From the NCBI RefSeq assembly GCF_030052995.1, contig NZ_JASJPW010000001.1:248001-312000 (forward strand): a DNA stretch of 64,000 nt, given 5' to 3'. Shown here piece by piece: positions 54,233-63,722 of this stretch. The notes under the pieces were generated by a model. That model saw nothing but the letters and a program-made list of their open reading frames with translations, did not search any database and was not told the origin of the DNA. Within the stretch, counting starts at the first letter, position 1; every line of letters begins with the position of its first letter. This DNA is from Gemmobacter sp. 24YEA27 (GTDB taxonomy: Bacteria > Pseudomonadota > Alphaproteobacteria > Rhodobacterales > Rhodobacteraceae). Both the position numbers and the translations under genes were made by a program.

Positions 54233-54769
54233 ATGAGCTTTATCCCCAAAGCCCTTCTTCTTGTGGCTTCGCTTGGCCTCGCAGCCTGTCAGAACCCGGA
54301 CCGTTACGGTGCGGGTGGCCCAGGTGGTACGGGCGGCACCGGTGGCACCGGCGGGACGGGCTATATCGACACCAACGGGCTCGGCGATCCGAGTGATCCG
54401 CGCTCCATCGCCTATTTCAACCAGACCGTTGGTGACCGCGTGCTCTTTGCGGTTGACCAGTCCACCGTCTCGGATCAGGGCCGCCAGGTGCTGAACGGCC
54501 AGGCCAACTGGCTGAACCAGAACCCGGGCTATGCGATCATCGTCGAAGGCCATGCCGACGAACAGGGCACCCGTGAATATAACCTCGCGCTTGGCGCGCG
54601 CCGTGCGGCATCGGTGCAGCAATATCTGCTGTCGCAAGGCGTTGCAGGCTCGCGGATGCGCACGATCTCTTACGGCAAGGAACGCCCGATCGAAGTCTGC
54701 TCGACCGAGAGCTGCTATTCCAAGAACCGCCGCTCTGTGACGGTTCTCTCGGTCGGCGCCGGGTCGTAA
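54233..54769 (+). CDS. pal: Peptidoglycan-associated lipoprotein Pal
   Basis: Pal (178 residues) is an outer-membrane lipoprotein that binds peptidoglycan and TolB. The lipobox LAAC ends at Cys19, so it is processed by signal peptidase II; export depends on the Lol system whose genes are also in this window. A Gly-rich spacer (GGTGGTGGTG-type) precedes an OmpA-like domain with HADEQGTREYNLALGARRA and SYGKERP motifs. An A/G-rich ribosome-binding site AAGGA lies seven bases before ATG. The 119-bp gap after tolB may hold a second promoter. Confidence 0.94.
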   Translation: MSFIPKALLLVASLGLAACQNPDRYGAGGPGGTGGTGGTGGTGYIDTNGLGDPSDPRSIAYFNQTVGDRVLFAVDQSTVSDQGRQVLNGQANWLNQNPGYAIIVEGHADEQGTREYNLALGARRAASVQQYLLSQGVAGSRMRTISYGKERPIEVCSTESCYSKNRRSVTVLSVGAGS

Positions 54770-54770
54770 T

Positions 54771-55595
54771 ATGATGCGGGCGAGGTTCCTTCTTCCCCTG
54801 CTGGCCCTTGGTCTTGCCACACCGGCGGCGGCGGAAAGCCTCGCCGATGTGCGGGCCGAGCTGGGCCAGCTTGCCGCTGAATTCAACGCGCTCAAAGGCG
54901 AACTCACCACCACCGGCGCTTCGGCGCGGGTGGGCGGTGTGGATGCGCTGGCGCGGATGGACACGCTTGAGGCCGAGCTGATGCGGCTGACCTCACGCAC
55001 CGAAGAAATCGAGCTGCGGCTGAACCGTGTCGTCCAGGACGGCACCAACCGTATCGGCGATATCGAATTCCGCGTCTGTGACGCGGATCCGTCCTGCGAT
55101 CCGATGAATATGGGCGCGACCGCGCCACTTGGCGGTGGCAGCTCTGCCGCAGCCGCCCCCGCTACACCCGCTGCCCCGTCTCAGGGCAGCACCTCCTCCG
55201 CACCAGCGCTTGCCGTCGCAGAACAGGCAGATTTTGACCGGGCCAAGGGGGTGCTCGGTCAGGGTGACTTTCATGGTGCTGCGGCGCTCTTTGAGACCTA
55301 TGCCAAATCCTATCCTGGCGGGCCGCTGATCCCCGAAGCGCATTACCTGCGCGGGGAAGCCCTGCGCCAGGCCGGCCAGACCGCACCGGCCGCGCGCGCC
55401 TATCTGACCGCCTATAACACGGCGCCGGATGGGGCAATTGCCCCGGATGCGCTGCTGAAGCTCGGCGAGGCTTTCGGCCAGCTGGGCGAACGCGACCAGG
55501 CCTGCGTCACGCTGCAACAGGTGCCGCTGAACTTCCCGACCAGCCAGGCTTCGGCCCAGGCCAGTATCGCCATGCAGGGGCTCGGTTGCCCCTGA
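54771..55595 (+). CDS. cpoB: Tol-Pal accessory protein CpoB/YbgF
   Basis: This periplasmic protein (274 residues) coordinates peptidoglycan synthesis with outer-membrane constriction. It has a signal peptide (LPLLALGLATPAAAES), a coiled-coil trimerisation region (about residues 25-90: LGQLAAEFNALKGEL...LRLNRVVQDG), an Ala/Pro/Ser-rich linker, and TPR repeats (about 155-270: FDRAKGVLGQGDFHGAAALF...). The gene starts one base after the pal stop codon, so it is coupled. Its end overlaps the putative tilS start. Confidence 0.9.
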   Translation: MMRARFLLPLLALGLATPAAAESLADVRAELGQLAAEFNALKGELTTTGASARVGGVDALARMDTLEAELMRLTSRTEEIELRLNRVVQDGTNRIGDIEFRVCDADPSCDPMNMGATAPLGGGSSAAAAPATPAAPSQGSTSSAPALAVAEQADFDRAKGVLGQGDFHGAAALFETYAKSYPGGPLIPEAHYLRGEALRQAGQTAPAARAYLTAYNTAPDGAIAPDALLKLGEAFGQLGERDQACVTLQQVPLNFPTSQASAQASIAMQGLGCP

Positions 55596-56878
55596 GCCCG
55601 CAGTATCGCTGGCTTGAACAGCATGAGCCGGCCGACCGTGGCCTGCTCAGATCATGCCTGTCCTTCGAGTTCCGGCAAAACGCCGGTGCTTCGAAAATCG
55701 GGGTCGCAGTCTCTGGCGGTGGCGATTCCGTAGCGCTTTTGCATCTGGTCGCCCGCGCCGCGCCGCATTGGGGCCTGAGCGCCGAAGCCGCGACCGTCAA
55801 TCACCACCTGCGCCCTGAAGCCGCTGATGAGGCCGATTTTGTATCGCAGGTGGCGGCGGGCCTTGGGCTGGCGCATCAGACACTTGACTGGACCAGTCAT
55901 CCGGCCACCGGCAATCTGATGCAGGCTGCCGGGCAAGCGCGGCTTGATCTGCTGGCAGCCTGGGCGAAATCGCGGGGGATCACGGATGTCCTCCTCGGCC
56001 ACACCGCCGATGACCAGGCCGAGACCTTTGTCATGGGCCTCGGCCGCGCCGCAGGCCTCGACGGGCTGACCGGGATGCGCGCGCGCTTTGATCACAATGC
56101 TGTCAGCTTCTGGCGGCCCCTCTTGGGCTGGTCACGGGCCGGGATGCGCGCCTTCCTGAACCGTCATGACCTCGCCTGGTGCGATGACCCGACAAATGAA
56201 GATGACACCTATACCCGCGCGCGTATCCGCAAGGCGTTGCCCGGGCTGGCACCGCTTGGTCTGACGCTTTCCAGCCTCAGCGAGACCATCAGAAATCTGG
56301 CCGATGTGCAGGATCTGCTTCGCCACACCACCGCTGATGCCTTCGCCCGCTTTGGCCGCGAAGAGGCCGGGGCGCTGCATTTCGCCCATCTCCCCTTCAC
56401 CGACAGCCCCTTCGAGCTGCAGCGCCGTCTGATCATCGCCGCAATCCGCTGGATTTCCGGCACCCGCCACCCGCCCCGCGCCGATTCCGTGCATCAGGTG
56501 CTCAGCGAGCTCTGGCGTCACCGTGGCACCACACTGGGAGGCTGCCTGATCCGTGTCGGTCCTCAGGAAATCCGTGTGACCCGCGAACCGCGGGCCGTTG
56601 CGGGTCCGCTCACCTGGCATCCCGGCGCGACCTGGGATCATCGCTGGCAGGTAACCGGCCCGTCCCTGCCCGATGCAACCCTGCGCGCGCTTGGCGCAGA
56701 TGGGCTTGCGCAGATGCCGGACTGGCGCAAATCCGGCATCCGGAGGGATGCGGCCCTTGTCTCGCCCGCGCTGTGGCAGGGTGACCGGCTGGTTTCCGCC
56801 CCCCTTTTCCCGCAATTTGCCGCCAAATGGCAGGCCAGCCTTTACCCAACCTTTGGAAGTTTCATCTTATCGCATTGA
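55586..56878 (+). CDS. tilS: tRNA(Ile)-lysidine synthetase
   Basis: TilS (430 residues) adds lysine to C34 of tRNA-Ile(CAU), changing its decoding to AUA. The PP-loop SGGGDSVALLH is at residues 43-53; HTADDQAETFVMGLGRA and the later DPTNED segment are family motifs. The C-terminal part is less conserved. The start is a TTG at 55586 that overlaps the cpoB stop; a later in-frame start would truncate the region before the PP-loop, so this is the best choice although its ribosome-binding site is weak. It is upstream of ftsH, the usual order. Confidence 0.88.
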   Translation: MPLSPQYRWLEQHEPADRGLLRSCLSFEFRQNAGASKIGVAVSGGGDSVALLHLVARAAPHWGLSAEAATVNHHLRPEAADEADFVSQVAAGLGLAHQTLDWTSHPATGNLMQAAGQARLDLLAAWAKSRGITDVLLGHTADDQAETFVMGLGRAAGLDGLTGMRARFDHNAVSFWRPLLGWSRAGMRAFLNRHDLAWCDDPTNEDDTYTRARIRKALPGLAPLGLTLSSLSETIRNLADVQDLLRHTTADAFARFGREEAGALHFAHLPFTDSPFELQRRLIIAAIRWISGTRHPPRADSVHQVLSELWRHRGTTLGGCLIRVGPQEIRVTREPRAVAGPLTWHPGATWDHRWQVTGPSLPDATLRALGADGLAQMPDWRKSGIRRDAALVSPALWQGDRLVSAPLFPQFAAKWQASLYPTFGSFILSH

Positions 56879-56902
56879 ACCCAGGGCCTGGATTGCTAAA
56901 TT
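56875..56902 (+). promoter_or_regulatory. Predicted promoter for ftsH
   Basis: TTGAAC (56875-56880) and TAAATT (56897-56902) are separated by 16 bases. They overlap the tilS stop codon and precede the ftsH start by about 58 bases. A heat-shock (RpoH) promoter is possible, but the match is too weak to assign. Confidence 0.35.
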
Positions 56903-56959
56903 AGTATCAAATGCGGCCCTGCCCCTCTGGCTCAGCTGGCCGCCTGTCGGGAGAAATAC

Positions 56960-58867
56960 GTGAACAACGCGCGCAACATCGCATTCTGGGTGGTCCTGCT
57001 CTTGCTGGTCCTTGCGCTTTTCCAGGTCTTCTCTGGCGGCCAGTCAAATATGGGCGCCCGTTCGCTGAGCTGGTCTGAGTTCATCACCCAAGTGGATCAG
57101 GGCCGGATTGCCTCGGTGACCCTTGACGGCGAGCGGGTGACGGTACGCACCAAGGATGGTGGCGCCTTTTCGACCATCAAGCCCGGTGACGAACAGGTGA
57201 CCGACAAGCTGATCGCGAAAGGGGTCGAGGTTCAGGCCAGCCCGCAGCAACAGGGCTTCCTGTCCTCGCTGCTGGTGACCTTCCTGCCCTTCATCCTGCT
57301 GATCGGCATCTGGATCTTCTTCATGAACCGGATGCAGGGCGGCGGCAAAGGTGGCGCGATGGGCTTTGGCAAATCGCGGGCGAAACTGCTGACCGAAAAG
57401 CAGGGCCGCGTCACCTTTGACGACGTGGCCGGCATCGACGAGGCCAAGGAAGAGCTGGAAGAGATCGTTGAATTCCTGCGCAACCCGCAGAAATTCTCGC
57501 GCCTTGGCGGGAAGATCCCGAAAGGCGCGCTGCTGGTCGGCCCGCCCGGCACCGGTAAGACGCTGCTCGCCCGCGCCATTGCAGGCGAAGCAGGCGTGCC
57601 CTTCTTCACCATCTCGGGCTCTGACTTTGTCGAGATGTTCGTGGGCGTCGGCGCGTCGCGCGTGCGTGACATGTTCGAACAGGCGAAGAAAAACGCCCCC
57701 TGTATCGTCTTTATCGACGAGATCGACGCCGTTGGCCGCGCCCGTGGCGTCGGCATGGGGGGCGGCAATGATGAACGCGAACAGACGCTGAACCAGCTTC
57801 TGGTCGAGATGGACGGGTTCGAGGCCAATGAAGGGGTGATCATCGTCGCGGCCACCAACCGCAAGGATGTGCTCGACCCCGCGCTGCTGCGTCCGGGCCG
57901 CTTTGACCGTCAAATCAATGTGTCGAACCCCGATATCAAAGGCCGTGAAAAGATCCTCAACGTCCATGCCCGCAAGATCCCGCTGGGCGCCGATGTCGAT
58001 CTGCGCACCATCGCGCGCGGCTCACCAGGCTTCTCGGGGGCTGACCTTGCGAACCTCGTCAATGAGGCGGCGCTGACCGCCGCCCGTGTGGGCCGCCGTT
58101 TCGTCACCATGGCCGATTTCGAACATGCGAAAGACAAGGTCATGATGGGACCCGAGCGCCGCTCGATGGTCATGTCGCAGGAAGACAAGGAAATGACCGC
58201 CTATCACGAGGCTGGCCATGCGATTGTCGGGATCAAACTGCCGAAATGCGACCCGGTCTATAAGGCGACGATCATGCCACGCGGCGGTGCGCTTGGCATG
58301 GTGATGAGCCTGCCCGAGATGGACCGCAACTCCTGGCACAAGGACCAGATGAAGGACCGGATCGCCATGGGAATGGCTGGCAAGGCCGCCGAGATCAAGA
58401 AATGGGGCGAAGACCGCGTTTCCTCGGGGGCTTCGGGCGATATCCAGAACGTCTCGGCCGTGGCGCGTGCCATGGTCATGCGGTGGGGCATGTCGGACAA
58501 GATCGGCAATATCGACTATTCCGAAGCGCATGAGGGCTATAACGGCAATACCGGCGGGTTCTCGGTTTCGGCTGAAACCAAAAGGCTGATCGAGGATGAG
58601 GTGAAAGCTATCGTCGATGAGGGCTATGCCCGCGCGATGCAGATCCTCACCGAGAATGAGGAAGAGTTCGAGCGCCTGGCCCAGGGCCTTCTGGAATATG
58701 AGACCCTGACCGGCGACGAGATCCGCAAGGTTCTCGCGGGCCAGAAACCCGGCGATGATGACGGTGCCGAAGACGCCGGCGAGGCTGCGGCTTCGGTGCT
58801 GGCGATCCCGAAAACCCGCACCTCGCGGGGGCCAAAGCCCGGAGATGCCGAACCCTCGCCGACCTGA
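56960..58867 (+). CDS. ftsH: ATP-dependent zinc metalloprotease FtsH
   Basis: This membrane-bound AAA+ protease (635 residues) degrades misfolded membrane proteins and short-lived regulators. There are two membrane helices (about residues 7-22 and 99-121) around a small periplasmic domain, the Walker A GPPGTGKT (194-201), Walker [10 protein letters not shown] (248-256), the second region of homology ([20 protein letters not shown], 298-317) and the zinc-binding HEAGH (416-420). It begins with GTG preceded by GGGAGA. A terminator-like hairpin follows the stop codon. Confidence 0.96.
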   Translation: MNNARNIAFWVVLLLLVLALFQVFSGGQSNMGARSLSWSEFITQVDQGRIASVTLDGERVTVRTKDGGAFSTIKPGDEQVTDKLIAKGVEVQASPQQQGFLSSLLVTFLPFILLIGIWIFFMNRMQGGGKGGAMGFGKSRAKLLTEKQGRVTFDDVAGIDEAKEELEEIVEFLRNPQKFSRLGGKIPKGALLVGPPGTGKTLLARAIAGEAGVPFFTISGSDFVEMFVGVGASRVRDMFEQAKKNAPCIVFIDEIDAVGRARGVGMGGGNDEREQTLNQLLVEMDGFEANEGVIIVAATNRKDVLDPALLRPGRFDRQINVSNPDIKGREKILNVHARKIPLGADVDLRTIARGSPGFSGADLANLVNEAALTAARVGRRFVTMADFEHAKDKVMMGPERRSMVMSQEDKEMTAYHEAGHAIVGIKLPKCDPVYKATIMPRGGALGMVMSLPEMDRNSWHKDQMKDRIAMGMAGKAAEIKKWGEDRVSSGASGDIQNVSAVARAMVMRWGMSDKIGNIDYSEAHEGYNGNTGGFSVSAETKRLIEDEVKAIVDEGYARAMQILTENEEEFERLAQGLLEYETLTGDEIRKVLAGQKPGDDDGAEDAGEAAASVLAIPKTRTSRGPKPGDAEPSPT

Positions 58868-58889
58868 TCCTATGGATCTGTTTTTCATC

Positions 58890-58924
58890 AGCCGGGAAGC
58901 GCCGATCGCGCCTCCCGGCTTTTG
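58890..58924 (+). terminator. Rho-independent terminator of ftsH
   Basis: AGCCGGGA (58890-58897) pairs with TCCCGGCT (58913-58920), with a GC-rich loop that can extend the stem and a following TTTT. It lies 23 bp past the ftsH stop. Confidence 0.8.
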
Positions 58925-59025
58925 CATATCCGCTTTACGGCAGGTGAAGGTGCCTGAGGCGAAGAGATGATTGGAAATGACATATCACTCGTTTAAGGGT
59001 GAACCATTCTGGTGGGGAGATAGCC

Positions 59026-61317
59026 ATGTCGAGCGGAATGCAGGATGAAGCAGCCCAGGCAGCGCGTCAGGCGGCGCTGAATTATCACGAATTCCCCAAG
59101 CCGGGTAAGCTGGAGATCCGCGCAACCAAGCCGCTTGCGACCGGTCGTGACCTGTCGCGCGCCTATTCGCCCGGCGTGGCCGAGGCCTGCCTCGAAATCA
59201 AGGCCGATCCCTCCACCGCCTCGCGCTACACCGCACGCGCCAACCTGGTCGCCGTGATTACCAATGGTACAGCGGTGCTGGGGCTGGGAAATATCGGGGC
59301 ACTGGCGTCAAAGCCCGTGATGGAAGGCAAGGCCGTCCTCTTCAAGAAATTCGCCAATATCGACTGCTTTGACATCGAGGTGAATGAAAACGACCCGGTC
59401 AAACTGGCGGAAATTGTCTGCGCGCTGGAACCATCCTTCGGCGCGATCAACCTTGAAGACATCAAGGCACCCGATTGTTTCATCGTTGAACGACTTTGCC
59501 GCGAGCGGATGAACATCCCTGTCTTCCACGACGACCAGCATGGAACAGCAATCGTTGTCGGCGCGGCTGCGACCAATGCGATGATCGTGGCCGGCAAGAA
59601 ATTCGAAGATATCAAACTGGTGTCCACCGGTGGCGGCGCGGCAGGGATCGCCTGCCTCGAAATGCTGGTGAAGCTAGGGGTCAGACGCGAGAACATCTGG
59701 CTTTGCGATCTTGAGGGTCTCGTCTACCAGGGCCGCGAGACACAGATGACCCCGCAAAAGGCCGCCTTCGCACAGGGCAGCACCCCGGCGACGCTCGCCG
59801 AGGTCATCAGGGGCGCCGATATGTTCCTTGGCCTTTCCGGCCCCGGCGTGCTGACGGCGGACATGGTCGCCACAATGACCGCAAAGCCGGTGATCTTCGC
59901 GCTGGCGAACCCGACGCCCGAGATCCTTCCCGCCGAAGCCCGCGCCGTCGCCCCGGACGCGATCATCGCCACGGGGCGGTCGGATTTCCCCAACCAGGTC
60001 AATAACGTCCTGTGCTTCCCCTTCATCTTTCGGGGGGCGCTGGATGTCGGCGCCACCACGATCAATGACGAGATGGAGCTCGCCTGTATCGAAGGCATCG
60101 CCGCGCTGGCGCGCCAGACCACATCGGCAGAGGCTGCCGCCGCCTATCAGGGGGAACAGCTGACCTTCGGACCGGATTACCTGATCCCGAAGCCGTTTGA
60201 CCCCCGCCTGATTGGCGTTGTCGCCTCAGCTGTGGCCACTGCCGCGACCAGTTCCGGCGTAGCGGCGCGGCCGCTGACCGACCCCGAAGCCTATAAGCGC
60301 AAGCTCGACGGCTCGGTCTTCCGCTCGGCACTGCTGATGCGCCCGGTTTTCGAAGCTGCCCGCACCGTCACCCGCCGCATTGTCTTTGCCGAAGGCGAAG
60401 ATGAGCGTGTGTTGCGCGCAGCAAATGCGATGCTGGAGGAAACCACCGACGTTCCGATCCTGATTGGCCGCCCCGAAGTGATCGAGGCACGCTGCGAACG
60501 CTATGGCCTCGCCATTCGCCCGGGTCGCGATTTCCATCTTGTGAACCCGGAAAACGACCCGCGCTACCGCGATTATTGGGGCACATATCACGAACTGATG
60601 GCGCGGCGCGGCGTCTCGCCCGACATCGCGCGCGCGGTGATGCGCACCAATACGACCGCCATCGCCGCCGTCATGGTGCATCGGGACGAAGCCGACAGCC
60701 TGATCTGCGGCACCTTCGGGCAATATCACTGGCATCTCAACTATATACGCCAGGTGCTCGCCCGTGACGGCCGTCACGCAGTGGCTGCACTTTCGATGAT
60801 GATCCTCGAAGATGGCCCGCTTTTTGTCGCCGATACCCATGTGAATGCCGAGCCCACCGCGCAGCAGATCATGGAAACCGCGATGGGCGCCGCCCGCCAT
60901 CTGCGCCGCTTCGGCATCGCGCCGAAGATCGCTTTCTGCTCGCAAAGCCAGTTCGGCAATATGGACAATCGCTCGGGCCGGGTGATGCGCGAGGCACTGG
61001 AACTGCTCGACGCGCGCGAGCCCGATTTCGCCTATGAGGGCGAGATGAATGTCGACACCGCGCTCGACCAGGAGTTGCGCGAGCGGTTGCTGCCGGGCGC
61101 TCGGTTCGAAGGCGCGGCGAATGTGCTGCTCTTCGCCTCGGCCGATACGGCGTCGGGGGTGCGCAACATCCTCAAGATGCGCGCCGGTGGCCTGGAGGTC
61201 GGGCCGATCCTGATCGGGATGGGCAATAAGGCGCATGTGGTGACGCCGGCAATCACCGCGCGGGGCCTTCTGAACATGTCGGCCATCGCCGGCACGCCGG
61301 TTTCGCATTACGGCTGA
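59026..61317 (+). CDS. maeB: NADP-dependent malic enzyme with phosphotransacetylase-like C-terminus (MaeB)
   Basis: This 763-residue hybrid enzyme decarboxylates malate to pyruvate with NADP. The N-terminal malic domain (about 1-425) carries GLGNIGALASKPVMEGKAVL, VFHDDQHGTAIV and the NAD(P)-binding block (STGGGAAGIACLEML). The C-terminal part (about 430-763) is a phosphate acetyl/butaryl-transferase domain (VFAEGEDERVLRAA ... RSGRVMREALELLDA), which lacks known activity but can regulate by acetyl-CoA. ATG 59026 follows GGGGAGA; an upstream ATG at 58999 has no ribosome-binding site. A terminator follows the stop. Confidence 0.93.
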   Translation: MSSGMQDEAAQAARQAALNYHEFPKPGKLEIRATKPLATGRDLSRAYSPGVAEACLEIKADPSTASRYTARANLVAVITNGTAVLGLGNIGALASKPVMEGKAVLFKKFANIDCFDIEVNENDPVKLAEIVCALEPSFGAINLEDIKAPDCFIVERLCRERMNIPVFHDDQHGTAIVVGAAATNAMIVAGKKFEDIKLVSTGGGAAGIACLEMLVKLGVRRENIWLCDLEGLVYQGRETQMTPQKAAFAQGSTPATLAEVIRGADMFLGLSGPGVLTADMVATMTAKPVIFALANPTPEILPAEARAVAPDAIIATGRSDFPNQVNNVLCFPFIFRGALDVGATTINDEMELACIEGIAALARQTTSAEAAAAYQGEQLTFGPDYLIPKPFDPRLIGVVASAVATAATSSGVAARPLTDPEAYKRKLDGSVFRSALLMRPVFEAARTVTRRIVFAEGEDERVLRAANAMLEETTDVPILIGRPEVIEARCERYGLAIRPGRDFHLVNPENDPRYRDYWGTYHELMARRGVSPDIARAVMRTNTTAIAAVMVHRDEADSLICGTFGQYHWHLNYIRQVLARDGRHAVAALSMMILEDGPLFVADTHVNAEPTAQQIMETAMGAARHLRRFGIAPKIAFCSQSQFGNMDNRSGRVMREALELLDAREPDFAYEGEMNVDTALDQELRERLLPGARFEGAANVLLFASADTASGVRNILKMRAGGLEVGPILIGMGNKAHVVTPAITARGLLNMSAIAGTPVSHYG

Positions 61318-61334
61318 GCCGGCGCGGGCAAGGA

Positions 61335-61362
61335 CAGCGGAGAGAGAATCACCTCTCCGCTG
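61335..61362 (+). terminator. Hairpin downstream of maeB
   Basis: A 10-bp stem CAGCGGAGAG / CTCTCCGCTG with an eight-base loop lies 18 bp after the maeB stop; there is no U-tract. It separates maeB from the prpE upstream region. Confidence 0.6.
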
Positions 61363-61385
61363 CAAGCCGCGCCCCACTGCGAGGC

Positions 61386-61474
61386 TTTGCAAACTTCGCG
61401 AGATTGCGCGTCACTTATGCGGGCAAATCAGATTTTGCAAATATTTCGCAACCCAGCATCGCGAATTCTGCAAA
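61386..61474 (+). promoter_or_regulatory. Cluster of TTTGCAAA-type sites upstream of prpE (candidate PccR/ScfR operator)
   Basis: Exact TTTGCAAA octamers occur at 61386-61393 and 61434-61441; the second is followed two bases later by TTTCGCAA (61444-61451), and CTGCAAA lies at 61468-61474. These are similar to the paired TTTGCAAA motif known for the short-chain acyl-CoA regulator PccR of Rhodobacter, which controls propionyl-CoA genes. The spacing here differs from the published pair as I recall it. Confidence 0.5.
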
Positions 61475-61568
61475 CTTAGGCTGTTCCGGCACCACTGTTG
61501 CCGGTAACAAAGTTGCGCCCTTCGACACCCTGGCATAACAAACGCTTAAGTCAGGAGGAGGACCAGGG

Positions 61569-63458
61569 ATGGGGTATCGCGACGTCTACGCGCATTGGAA
61601 GTCCGACCCGGAAGGGTTCTGGATGGAGCAGGCCCAGGGCATCGACTGGGAAAAACAGCCCACCCGCGCGCTGAATGCCGACAACGCACCGAGTTATGAA
61701 TGGTTCGCTGACGGGCTGGTCAATACCTGCTGGAATGCGGTTGACCGCCATGTCGAAGCCGGGCGCGGCGACCAGCTGGCGATCATCCATGACAGCCCGG
61801 TCACGCATCTGAAAAAGGGCATCACTTACCGCGAATTGCAAAAACGCGTGGCCAGCCTTGCCGGCGCGCTCAGGGCGAAAGGCGTGACCAGGGGCGACCG
61901 GGTCATCATCTATATGCCGATGATCCCCGAGGCGCTGGAGGCAATGCTGGCCTGCGGCCGGCTTGGCGCGATCCATTCGGTCGTCTTCGGCGGGTTCGCG
62001 GCCAATGAGCTGGCGGTGCGCATCAATGACTGCACGCCCAAGGCGATCATCGCGGCGTCCTGCGGCATCGAACCCTCACGCATCGTGCATTACAAACCGC
62101 TGCTGGATGCCGCCATCGATCAGGCCAGCCACAAACCTGAATTCTGTGTGATTTTTCAGCGCGAACAAGAGGTTGCCCAACTTATCGAGGGCCGCGACGT
62201 CGCCTGGCACAGTTTTCAGTATGGCGTTGAGCCCGCCGAATGCGTGCCCGTCGAGGGCAATCACCCGGCCTATATTCTTTATACCTCCGGCACCACCGGC
62301 GCACCGAAGGGCGTGATCCGCGCCACTGGCGGCCATCTCGTCGCGCTGAACTGGACCATGAAAGCGATCTATGACATGGCGCCTGGCGAGGTCTTCTGGG
62401 CCGCGTCAGACGTGGGCTGGGTCGTCGGCCACAGCTATATCTGCTATGCGCCGCTGATCAGCGGCTGCACCACCATCGTGTTCGAAGGGAAACCCGTCGG
62501 CACGCCGGATGCCGGCACGTTCTGGCGGGTGATCGCGGAAAACAAGGTGAAGAGTTTCTTTACCGCACCGACTGCGCTTCGGGCCATCAAGCGCGACGAC
62601 CCTGCCGGGGAATTCGTCAAAGATTACAATATGAAGCATCTGAAATACTGCTTCCTCGCCGGCGAGCGCGCCGATCCCGACACCATCGCCTGGGCGGCGC
62701 GGCATCTGAACGTGCCGGTAATCGACCATTGGTGGCAGACCGAGACCGGCTGGGCCATTGCTGCCAATCCAATGGGGATTGAAGCGCTGCCCATCAAACC
62801 CGGCAGCCCTTCGGTGCCGATGCCCGGCTATGATATCCAGGTGCTGGACGAAGGCGGGCACCCGGTCGCCCCCGGCACGCTTGGCGCGATCGCCGTGAAA
62901 CTACCGCTGCCTCCCGGCAACCTGCCCGGGCTGTGGAATGCCGAAGACCGTTTCAGAAAAAGCTACCTCTCTCATTTCCCCGGCTTTTACGAGACAGGAG
63001 ATGCCGGTTACATCGACGAGGACGGCTATCTCTACATCATGGCCCGCACTGATGATGTGATCAATGTGGCAGGCCACCGCCTTTCGACCGGCGCGATGGA
63101 AGAGGTACTGGCCTCGCATCCGGATGTCGCCGAATGTGCGGTGATCGGGGTGGCAGACACGCTGAAAGGTCAGTCCCCCCTGGGCTTTTTGTGCCTGAAC
63201 AAGGGCACCAGCCGCGCACATGGCGATGTGGTGAAGGAATGCGTGAAACTGATGCGCGACCGCATCGGCCCGGTTGCTGATTTCAAACGCGCACTGGTGA
63301 TCGACCGCCTGCCGAAGACCCGCTCGGGCAAGATCCTGCGCGGCACCATGGTGAAAATCGCCGATGGCACCGAATGGAAAATGCCCGCCACCATCGACGA
63401 CCCCGTGATCCTTGACGAAATCACGATTGCGCTGAAATCCATCGGCCTCGCCGGCTGA
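61569..63458 (+). CDS. prpE: Propionyl-CoA (short-chain acyl-CoA) synthetase PrpE
   Basis: This 629-residue ANL-superfamily enzyme activates propionate (or acetate) with ATP and CoA to the acyl-CoA. The nucleotide-binding loop YTSGTTGAPKG is near residue 237, the WWQTETGWA motif of acetyl/propionyl-CoA synthetases near 390, and the catalytic lysine Lys588 in KTRSGKILRG is the residue acetylated in many bacteria. The ribosome-binding site GGAGGAGG precedes the ATG. Upstream there are TTTGCAAA sites, fitting control by a propionyl-CoA-linked regulator. It is a single-gene unit here. Confidence 0.9.
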   Translation: MGYRDVYAHWKSDPEGFWMEQAQGIDWEKQPTRALNADNAPSYEWFADGLVNTCWNAVDRHVEAGRGDQLAIIHDSPVTHLKKGITYRELQKRVASLAGALRAKGVTRGDRVIIYMPMIPEALEAMLACGRLGAIHSVVFGGFAANELAVRINDCTPKAIIAASCGIEPSRIVHYKPLLDAAIDQASHKPEFCVIFQREQEVAQLIEGRDVAWHSFQYGVEPAECVPVEGNHPAYILYTSGTTGAPKGVIRATGGHLVALNWTMKAIYDMAPGEVFWAASDVGWVVGHSYICYAPLISGCTTIVFEGKPVGTPDAGTFWRVIAENKVKSFFTAPTALRAIKRDDPAGEFVKDYNMKHLKYCFLAGERADPDTIAWAARHLNVPVIDHWWQTETGWAIAANPMGIEALPIKPGSPSVPMPGYDIQVLDEGGHPVAPGTLGAIAVKLPLPPGNLPGLWNAEDRFRKSYLSHFPGFYETGDAGYIDEDGYLYIMARTDDVINVAGHRLSTGAMEEVLASHPDVAECAVIGVADTLKGQSPLGFLCLNKGTSRAHGDVVKECVKLMRDRIGPVADFKRALVIDRLPKTRSGKILRGTMVKIADGTEWKMPATIDDPVILDEITIALKSIGLAG

Positions 63459-63722
63459 TCCCGGCAGATTTGCGAGTTGCGGCGCTGTGTCCTGACCGGC
63501 ACGGCGCCCTTCTCACGTCGGAACCAGGCGGGAATCCGTCCTTGACGCCGGGTCCGACAGCCTGAATGACGCGAGGCACTGGACCTGACACTCTGGTCGT
63601 GCCAGCTTACGCCATTGTGGAAGAAAGAAATTTCACTCCATGAATATTATTTCCCTGGCCTGTTTGATGGCTGAATTGATGTGCTCCCTGCCAGATTGGC
63701 AGACAGTCCGGGTGTGAGTCAG

